Shown: piece by piece, positions 6,729 to 11,696 of the stretch
Position numbering within the stretch: position 1 is the first letter of the stretch
Layout: each line of letters begins with the position of its first letter
Source: Actinomycetota bacterium
Lineage (GTDB): Bacteria > Actinomycetota > Acidimicrobiia > Acidimicrobiales > RAAP-2
Assembly: GCA_009701115.1 (NCBI GenBank)
Contig: WLKR01000021.1
Span: 1 to 11,696, forward strand
Direction of reading: 5' to 3'
Length of the DNA stretch: 11,696 bases
The notes under the pieces: generated by a model
Databases searched by the model: none
Told to the model about the DNA's origin: nothing
The model's input: only the letters and a program-made list of their open reading frames with translations
Program-made: the position numbers and the translations under genes

Positions 6729-7499
6729 CTAAAGATGTTTGGCAGCGGTCGCTGCGTGCACCGCATTCCGGAGTTCCGATACCTCGGACGCCACGCGCGC
6801 TTCTTGAATCTCGCGCTGGGCCTTAGGCAGTTTGCGCAGGGGGACGGTGAGGTCACGAACGAAATCCATCTCCAGCTGGACGAGCCGCCGCAGTGGCGTC
6901 AACTGCCGTACGGCGACGCCCTGGTTAATCAACACGCCAGCTCGTTTCGCAACCTGTAGGTCGAGTGCGGAGTACGTGAGGCGCTCATGGATGATCTCGG
7001 GGGCCAGGAAGCCCTGAGCCTGAAGATCGTTGATCTGTCGTTCGCTCAAACCGCTCGCAGCCACAAACTCAGCGCTGGCGTAGGTATCGCTCGAGACGAC
7101 AGTTAGGAAAGGCGGCGCAGCGGACTGTACCGCGACGGCTGGCGTTGAGGAGGGTGCCGGTGATTCGGGGACGCGAGCCGTGACGGCATTGGCTTGAACG
7201 AGACGAGCTGCACGAGCAGCGGGGCCGTTGGCCATTTCGCCTTCAGGTGCAATCATTCCCCGGTCGACGAGACGCCTACGCACATCTGGCAACGCGATAT
7301 TGCGGGCACGAAGCCGAAGAGCCTCACGAAGCACTTCGACATCAGAAGGAACAAAAACGCGGTACTTACTCTTTGTTCGCTTGGGCTGCACCAAACCTTG
7401 GTCTTCGTAGTAGCGAATCTTCGAGAGTTCTAGATCGGGAAACTCATCACGAAGCAAGCGGTGAACTTCACCGATGCGATAGGTGCGCGCAGCGGTCAC
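6729..7499 (-). CDS. MerR-family transcriptional regulator, Rv1828-like
   Basis: The 256 aa start with a winged-helix MerR DNA-binding domain (about 5-80): YRIGEVHRLL, then FPDLELSKIRYYEDQGLVQP (20-39) and KYRVFVPSDVEVL (45-57). A Pro/Ala-rich linker follows (about 110-130). The C-terminal domain (about 135-245) holds a second helix-turn-helix-like element, YASAEFVAASGLSERQINDLQ, and a long final helix, as in Rv1828-type regulators. No cysteine metal-binding motif is present, so it is not a classical metal sensor. The GTG start overlaps the TGA of the FHA gene (GTGA, 7496-7499) and has GGAG 6 nt upstream, so the two proteins are translated together. It probably controls its own cluster or the following DUF151 gene. 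Confidence 0.9.
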   Translation of the reverse strand: MTAARTYRIGEVHRLLRDEFPDLELSKIRYYEDQGLVQPKRTKSKYRVFVPSDVEVLREALRLRARNIALPDVRRRLVDRGMIAPEGEMANGPAARAARLVQANAVTARVPESPAPSSTPAVAVQSAAPPFLTVVSSDTYASAEFVAASGLSERQINDLQAQGFLAPEIIHERLTYSALDLQVAKRAGVLINQGVAVRQLTPLRRLVQLEMDFVRDLTVPLRKLPKAQREIQEARVASEVSELRNAVHAATAAKHL

Positions 7500-7966
7500 G
7501 ATGCGCTCCAGTACACGAGCTTAAATTTTCCAATTTGGATTTCGTCACCATTACGAAGGACCGACTCATCGACTCGTGCACCATTGACGTAAGTTCCATT
7601 AAGCGAGTTCAAGTCACGAACTGTAATACGTCCCGACGCCGTACGCGTAAAAAGGCCGTGATGCCGAGAAACGGAAACATCGTCCAAGAAGATGACGGAG
7701 TCTTCGTGCCGACCCACACTTGAGACCTCAAGAGTTAGCGCGATATTTTCGGGAGTTCGCGAACCCGACACAATCACCAGAGTGTCCACTGGGCACGTGG
7801 TGGGAGCTGTTACCGACTCGGAGTTGGAGCCGTTGACCGACTCGATGATTGGAACGGCCACCGTGTCCGGCGTCGTTGCGTCATGCTGTGGGGCGCCACA
7901 AGACCAGCAGAAATTCGCGTTGGCGTTAAGAATTTCGCCACAGCGTCGGCAGGTTACGGGGGCCAC
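7496..7966 (-). CDS. GarA-like FHA-domain protein with N-terminal zinc ribbon
   Basis: The 156-aa protein has two parts. Residues 1-25 are a zinc ribbon, C6-x2-C9...C20-x2-C23 (CRRCG...CWSCG). A linker containing ATTPDT follows. The FHA domain (about 62-153) has the phospho-threonine-binding residues GRH (85-87), SVSRHH (98-103) and SLNGTYVNG (121-129), and ends NGDEIQIGKFKLVYW, very close to GarA of mycobacteria and OdhI of corynebacteria. Those proteins bind and regulate 2-oxoglutarate dehydrogenase and glutamate enzymes, and are switched by threonine phosphorylation in an N-terminal ETTS segment; that segment is not seen here. Genomic order (gcvH upstream, MerR and DUF151 downstream) supports orthology with garA. 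The GTG start at 7964-7966 lies 11 nt after gcvH, with a weak AGGA upstream. I leave the symbol empty because the N-terminus differs. Confidence 0.88.
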   Translation of the reverse strand: MAPVTCRRCGEILNANANFCWSCGAPQHDATTPDTVAVPIIESVNGSNSESVTAPTTCPVDTLVIVSGSRTPENIALTLEVSSVGRHEDSVIFLDDVSVSRHHGLFTRTASGRITVRDLNSLNGTYVNGARVDESVLRNGDEIQIGKFKLVYWSAS

Positions 7967-7977
7967 AGTCGTGCGTC

Positions 7978-8358
7978 CTAGTGGTCGGTGATTGCTCGAT
8001 AGCCATCGGCATCGAGCAAGCTCGCCACACCGTTGTCATCATCAAGTTCGATTTCACAAATCCAACCGGAACCGTACGGGTCCTCGTTGATTGATTGTGG
8101 CGAGTCACCCAGAGCATCGTTAACCGCAACTACGGTTCCCGAAACAGGTGAATAGATCTCGGATACTGATTTGGTTGATTCAACTTCACCAATCGATTGA
8201 CTAACCGTCACCTTCGTGCCAACTTTGGGCAAGTCAACAAAGACCACGTCACCGAGCGCGTCCTGCGCATAGTCGGTAATTCCAACGCGAACCCGGTTGC
8301 TCTCAACCGCGGCCCACTCGTGGTCTGACGAGTATTTCAGTTCATCAGGTATCCGCAT
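7978..8358 (-). CDS. gcvH: Glycine cleavage system H protein
   Basis: GcvH carries the aminomethyl group on a lipoyl arm between the P, T and L proteins of glycine cleavage. The 126 aa match the family length. Visible features are the N-terminal YSSDHEW segment (9-15), VGITDYAQDALGDVVFVDLP (25-44) and the lipoylation site GEVESTKSVSEIYSP with K63. The C-terminal region, NEDPYGSGWICEIEL, is also typical. The ATG at 8356-8358 gives MRIPDELKYS. The 15-nt gap after pgsA shows no Shine-Dalgarno sequence (it reads CCCCC before the ATG); TAGATT lies 9 nt upstream, so a leaderless start or coupling to pgsA are both possible. The gcvP and gcvT partners are not in this window. Confidence 0.96.
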   Translation of the reverse strand: MRIPDELKYSSDHEWAAVESNRVRVGITDYAQDALGDVVFVDLPKVGTKVTVSQSIGEVESTKSVSEIYSPVSGTVVAVNDALGDSPQSINEDPYGSGWICEIELDDDNGVASLLDADGYRAITDH

Positions 8359-8373
8359 AGGGGGACAAATCTA

Positions 8374-8982
8374 CTAGGCCTTACGGGCGGCCCGTCCGGT
8401 GCGAAGGGCGGCCAAGGCCGGCTTGACATAACCGGCCAAAACGACCCAAGCGAGGACAAGTCCGAACACCCCAATTGCCCACGTCAGGGCCTGTACCACG
8501 GTCTGCCAGCCCACCAGGGGCACGTCGTGGGGGTTGCTGCAGAGTAGGAAAAGCGGGTAGGCCGCCATGAGGGCGAAGGTCGAAACTTTGCCCCACCACA
8601 AGACATCAATCCGTGCTGCGCCAAGGGCGGCTAGAGCCACGGTCAAGAGAGAGACGAGAATTTCACGAGAGAACGTGGCAATCGCAAACCACCACGGCAC
8701 CGCACCCAGCATTGCCACCGAAATCACCGAAGTACCCACGAGTAGGCGATCAGCGACCGGGTCGATGATTTTCCCCACATTCGACACCTGATTAAAGCGT
8801 CGGGCCAAAAATCCGTCCACCCAGTCGGTGGCGCCCAGCGCTCCGAGCAGCCAGGCCGCCAACGCTCGGTGGTCAGTATTGAAGACGAGAACTATAAAGA
8901 CCGGCAGAAAGGCCAGTCGGACCAGCGTGACGAGGTTGGGCCAAGTGGCCCAACCTGCATCACTGGTTTCTAGATTGTCCAC
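8374..8982 (-). CDS. pgsA: CDP-alcohol phosphatidyltransferase (PgsA-type)
   Basis: This integral membrane enzyme transfers a phosphatidyl group from CDP-diacylglycerol, most likely to glycerol 3-phosphate. The 202 aa contain the complete CDP-alcohol phosphotransferase signature DG-x2-AR-x8-G-x3-D-x3-D: D53, D56-G57, A60-R61, G70, D74 and D78, which bind the metal ions and CDP. PNLVTLVRL (15-23) is the usual start of the first helix, and about six hydrophobic segments are visible. The basic C-terminus is cytosolic by family. Its position two places before garA corresponds to Rv1822 (pgsA2) of M. tuberculosis. The exact acceptor (glycerophosphate, or another in this family) is uncertain. GTG at 8980-8982 lies inside the end of korB (13-bp overlap). 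No strong ribosome-binding site is seen, so coupling to korB is likely. Confidence 0.92.
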   Translation of the reverse strand: MDNLETSDAGWATWPNLVTLVRLAFLPVFIVLVFNTDHRALAAWLLGALGATDWVDGFLARRFNQVSNVGKIIDPVADRLLVGTSVISVAMLGAVPWWFAIATFSREILVSLLTVALAALGAARIDVLWWGKVSTFALMAAYPLFLLCSNPHDVPLVGWQTVVQALTWAIGVFGLVLAWVVLAGYVKPALAALRTGRAARKA

Positions 8983-9989
8983 GAACCGTTCGACCGCAGC
9001 AGCGAGGCCAAATCGCCCGTGCCCTTCAGAGCCTGCGCCGAGGCAATTTGAGCCGTAGTGGCAGCGCCGAATTCAGTTCGATTCACATCGCGGAACACGC
9101 CCATCGGGGTGGGCTCTTGATTCGAGTGAGTGAGTCGAGCGATAGCGAAGGCCGATGCCGGGTCCTCCACGTTCTCGTCGTGCGTGATGATGGCCGAACG
9201 ATTGCTATCCGAAATGCGGGCGGTAAAAACCGAGCCATCGGCATTACGGAACACGCCAAACTCCTGTTCGGCACCAAATATCACCGGAGCGCCGTGCTTG
9301 AGGTTGATCAACATTGAACCGCGGTTCTCTTTGCTGGTGATCCCTTCGAAGGTACCATCATTGAAAACGTTGCAGTTTTGGTAGACCTCAACGAGCGACG
9401 AGCCCTTGTGTTCGTGAGCGCGGCGGAAGGTTTCTTGCATGTGCGCTCGGTCCATGTCATGGGTGCGGGCCACAAAGCTGGCTTCGGCACCGATGGCGAG
9501 AGACACGGGGTCAAAGGGCTTGTCCAGTGAACCGAGAGGTGACGACTTCGTCACCTTGCCCTGCTCAGACGTTGGGGAGAACTGTCCCTTGGTGAGACCA
9601 TAGATCTGGTTATTGAAAAGCAAGATGGTGATGTTGACATTGCGACGAAGCGCGTGAATCAGGTGATTACCCCCGATAGACAGTGAGTCGCCATCGCCGG
9701 TGATGACAAAGACGTTGAGGTCGGGACGACTCATTGCCAGACCGGTTGCTATTGCCGGAGCGCGCCCATGAATGGTGTGCACTCCGTAGGTGTTCATGTA
9801 GTACGGGAACCGTGCTGCGCAACCGATTCCGGAGACAAAGACCGTCGACTCGCGATTAATGCCAAGGTCGGGCATGAGCGCCTGCATGGCGGCGAGAATC
9901 GAATAGTCCCCACATCCAGGACACCAGCGAACTTCCTGGTCGCTGGTCCAGTCTTTACGAGTCGTGATTGGGACTTCTACCGTGCTCAC
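8970..9989 (-). CDS. korB: 2-oxoacid:ferredoxin oxidoreductase, beta subunit
   Basis: KorB binds thiamine diphosphate and, with KorA, decarboxylates a 2-oxoacid (probably 2-oxoglutarate) to its acyl-CoA with reduction of ferredoxin. The 339 aa contain WCPGCGDYS (22-30), SGIGCAARFPYY (53-64), HGRAPAIATG (74-83), the ThDP/Mg motif GDGD (98-101) followed by SIGGNH, and NNQIYGLTKGQ (126-136). Length and motifs fit the KorB subunits of aerobic actinobacteria. No ferredoxin domain is fused. The GTG start overlaps the KorA stop by 4 bp (GTGA, 9986-9989) and has a strong Shine-Dalgarno sequence. A pyruvate-specific enzyme is the alternative; motif reading alone does not decide. Confidence 0.95.
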   Translation of the reverse strand: MSTVEVPITTRKDWTSDQEVRWCPGCGDYSILAAMQALMPDLGINRESTVFVSGIGCAARFPYYMNTYGVHTIHGRAPAIATGLAMSRPDLNVFVITGDGDSLSIGGNHLIHALRRNVNITILLFNNQIYGLTKGQFSPTSEQGKVTKSSPLGSLDKPFDPVSLAIGAEASFVARTHDMDRAHMQETFRRAHEHKGSSLVEVYQNCNVFNDGTFEGITSKENRGSMLINLKHGAPVIFGAEQEFGVFRNADGSVFTARISDSNRSAIITHDENVEDPASAFAIARLTHSNQEPTPMGVFRDVNRTEFGAATTAQIASAQALKGTGDLASLLRSNGSWTI

Positions 9990-11696
9990 AGGGCACCTCC
10001 AAGGATTGCGTCGATACCAGCTTCAATTTCACTCGCCCTAAATGGCATTCCCTGCACCTTGGACAGCGACTTCGCGTCCACCAGGAACTCAGCACGGATC
10101 ATCTTGCTGAGCTGACCAAGATTCAGTTCGGGCACGAGGACTTTGGGGTACTTCTTCAGTACGTCACCAATATTGCTCGGCATAGGGTTCAGATGGCGGA
10201 GTTGTGCGTGAGCCACCTTGCGACCGCGGGCCCGCGAGCGGATAACGCCGGCGGCGATGGAGCCGTAGGTCCCACCCCAGCCAAGAACAAGCACTTCGGC
10301 ATCACCAGTCGGATCGTCGACCTCGAGCGCAGGAATCGATGCCGCGATACCGGCGACCTTCTGAGCCCGAAGATTCGTCATGCGCTCGTGATTCAAACCG
10401 TCGTAGGCCACGTTGCCGTGTCCGTCACCCTTTTCGAGACCACCAACACGGTGTTCGAGTCCAGCCATGCCGGGTGGGGCCCAGGGACGAGCGTTCGTCT
10501 CAGGGTCACGCAGGTACGGCCAAAACTCGGGAGTCCCATCGGCCTTCTCGTGGTTGGGACCGGTAGCGAAATTCGGCGAAAACTTTGGAAGGTCCGCTAC
10601 ATCAGGAATAGCCCACGGTTCGGTACCGTTCGCCAAGTAGGCGTCAGATAAAACGATGACCGGTGTGCGATAGGTAACGGCGATTCGGGCAGCCTCAATG
10701 GCCACGTTGAAACAGTCGCTGGGCGTAATAGCCGCGATCACCGGAATTGGTGATTCGCCGTGACGTCCATACATGGCCGTCAGGAGGTCCGTCTGCTCCA
10801 CTTTGGTCGGAATGCCAGTTGAAGGACCGGCACGCTGGACGTCCACGACGATTAGCGGAAGTTCGAGCGACACGGCGAGACCCATGGCCTCACTCTTGAG
10901 GTCGAGCCCGGGACCACTGGTAGTCGTAATGCCGAGCGCGCCACCGTACGAGGCGCCAAGTGCGGATGCCACGCCGGCAATCTCGTCTTCGGCCTGAAAG
11001 GTTCGGACGCCGAACTCTTTGCGCTTGGACAGTTCGTGCAAAATATCTGAAGCTGGAGTAATCGGGTACGAGCCCAAAAAGAGCGGTAGTTCGCTGAGCT
11101 GGCCGGCGGCAATCAAGCCCCAGGCCAGGGCTGTGTTCCCGGTCACGTTGGTGTACTCCCCTGGCGCAAAGTCGGCCTTGGCGATTTCGTAACGGGCATC
11201 GAAGAGTTCGGCCGTCTCGCCAAAGTCATAACCGGCGCGGTAAGCCCGGAGGTTCGCTTGCTTAACGAGCTCAACCTTGGAGAATCGTGACTCGATCCAT
11301 GCCACTGTGCTCTCAGTGGGACGCGAGTAGAGCCAAGAGACCAGTCCCAGGGCGAAGAAGTTCTTCGAGCGCTCTGCGTCGCGAGGCTTAACGCCCGCTT
11401 CCTTGCAGACTTCGGTCGTGATAGTCGTCATCGGGACTTCGTAGACCGTGTACTTGCCGAGTGTTCCATCGGACAGAGGGTTTTCGGCGTAGCCCGCCTT
11501 AGTCAGCGAGCGCTCGTCAAAGGCATCGACGTTGACAATGATCGTCGCGCCGGTCTCCAGAATCGACATGTTCGCACGGAGACCCGCGGGGTTCATCGCA
11601 ATAAGAACGTCGGGGGTATCTCCGGCCGTCGTGATGTCGTGGTCCGAAATCTGCACTTGGAACGAAGAGACACCGTTGAGAGTTCCTGCCGGGGCC
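9986..11696 (-). CDS. korA: 2-oxoacid:ferredoxin oxidoreductase, fused gamma-alpha subunit (5' end outside window)
   Basis: The frame stays open to base 11696; the visible 569 residues begin APAGTLNGVSSFQ, which in KorA proteins follows an N-terminal segment of roughly 50 residues that is missing here. A GTG at 11654-11656 is an internal valine. Numbered from the visible start, the gamma (oxidoreductase) domain spans about 1-170. The alpha domain begins at GNTALAWG (186-193), with YPITPASD (210-217), FQAEDE (233-238), TTSGPG (258-263) and QRAGPSTGIPTKVEQ (287-301). The C-terminal domain holds VLGWGGTYGS and PELNLGQL. The order gamma-alpha in one chain, followed by korB, is the KorAB type. It forms the first visible gene of the korA-korB-pgsA-gcvH-FHA-merR run; the promoter lies outside. 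Confidence 0.95.
   Translation of the reverse strand, partial: APAGTLNGVSSFQVQISDHDITTAGDTPDVLIAMNPAGLRANMSILETGATIIVNVDAFDERSLTKAGYAENPLSDGTLGKYTVYEVPMTTITTEVCKEAGVKPRDAERSKNFFALGLVSWLYSRPTESTVAWIESRFSKVELVKQANLRAYRAGYDFGETAELFDARYEIAKADFAPGEYTNVTGNTALAWGLIAAGQLSELPLFLGSYPITPASDILHELSKRKEFGVRTFQAEDEIAGVASALGASYGGALGITTTSGPGLDLKSEAMGLAVSLELPLIVVDVQRAGPSTGIPTKVEQTDLLTAMYGRHGESPIPVIAAITPSDCFNVAIEAARIAVTYRTPVIVLSDAYLANGTEPWAIPDVADLPKFSPNFATGPNHEKADGTPEFWPYLRDPETNARPWAPPGMAGLEHRVGGLEKGDGHGNVAYDGLNHERMTNLRAQKVAGIAASIPALEVDDPTGDAEVLVLGWGGTYGSIAAGVIRSRARGRKVAHAQLRHLNPMPSNIGDVLKKYPKVLVPELNLGQLSKMIRAEFLVDAKSLSKVQGMPFRASEIEAGIDAILGGAL
9995..10000 (-). promoter_or_regulatory. Strong ribosome-binding site of korB
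   Basis: On the minus strand GGAGGT is followed by 5 nt (GCCCT) and the GTG start of korB. It lies within the last codons of korA. It is the best Shine-Dalgarno sequence in the window and supports the GTG at 9987-9989 as the start. Confidence 0.75.

Noticed and set aside
8982..8992. 11-bp palindrome CGAACCGTTCG at the pgsA start
   Set aside because: It lies within korB codons, has a one-base centre that cannot form a hairpin loop, and no other sign of an operator accompanies it.
11654..11656. GTG as the true start of korA
   Set aside because: The frame continues upstream with APAGTLNGVSSFQ, a segment internal to KorA proteins, so the real start is beyond the window.
1..11696. Mobile elements, CRISPR, tRNA/rRNA or a defence system
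   Set aside because: No transposase, integrase, direct-repeat array, cloverleaf sequence or defence-type domain was seen; the content is housekeeping metabolism and regulation.

Overview
The window reads as chromosomal DNA of an actinobacterium with a compact, moderately GC-rich genome. The main evidence is the right half: pgsA, gcvH, a GarA-like FHA gene, an Rv1828-like MerR gene and a bifunctional-nuclease (DUF151) gene lie in the same order as Mycobacterium tuberculosis Rv1822 (pgsA2), Rv1826 (gcvH), Rv1827 (garA), Rv1828 and Rv1829. The actinobacterial form of ThiG and the KorAB-type 2-oxoacid:ferredoxin oxidoreductase agree. A streamlined Acidimicrobiia-like lineage is my guess and is not proven by the sequence. 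Only about 117 of 11,696 bases lie outside genes (gaps of 46, 3, 42, 11 and 15 nt), and no stretch over 300 bases lacks a gene. I see no tRNA, rRNA, CRISPR array, insertion sequence or phage gene.

Layout. 1-606 (+): C-terminal part of a polysaccharide flippase-like membrane protein, cut by the window edge. 603-1376 (-): thiG. 1423-2244 (+): thiD, divergent from thiG and translationally coupled to an unrecognised one-TM protein (2241-2804). 2801-4642 (-): an S9 prolyl-oligopeptidase-family peptidase. 4646-5629 (+): a YhdH/AcuI-type reductase, head-to-head with the peptidase across a 3-nt gap. 5626-6168 and 6165-6686 (-): a secreted DUF4232-like protein, coupled behind the DUF151 gene. 6729-7499, 7496-7966, 7978-8358, 8374-8982, 8970-9989 and 9986-11696 (-), transcribed right to left as korA-korB-pgsA-gcvH-FHA-merR. 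KorA is cut by the right window edge.

How the genes may work together. KorAB oxidises a 2-oxoacid, probably 2-oxoglutarate, in central carbon metabolism. GcvH is the lipoyl carrier of glycine cleavage. GarA-type FHA proteins control 2-oxoglutarate and glutamate enzymes in mycobacteria. Finding the FHA gene in one run with korAB suggests a local 2-oxoglutarate/glycine control module, but this FHA protein carries an N-terminal zinc ribbon where GarA has its phospho-threonine segment. The MerR gene is followed by a 17-bp dyad over a candidate promoter for the DUF151 gene.

Expression signals fall into two classes. Four of the five genes that begin transcription units inside the window (thiG, thiD, acuI, the DUF151 gene) have a TAnnnT hexamer exactly 6 nt before the start codon, the expected form of leaderless promoters. 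Several internal operon genes instead carry Shine-Dalgarno sequences or start inside 4-bp stop/start overlaps. All three convergent gene pairs overlap by exactly 4 bp with interleaved stop codons.
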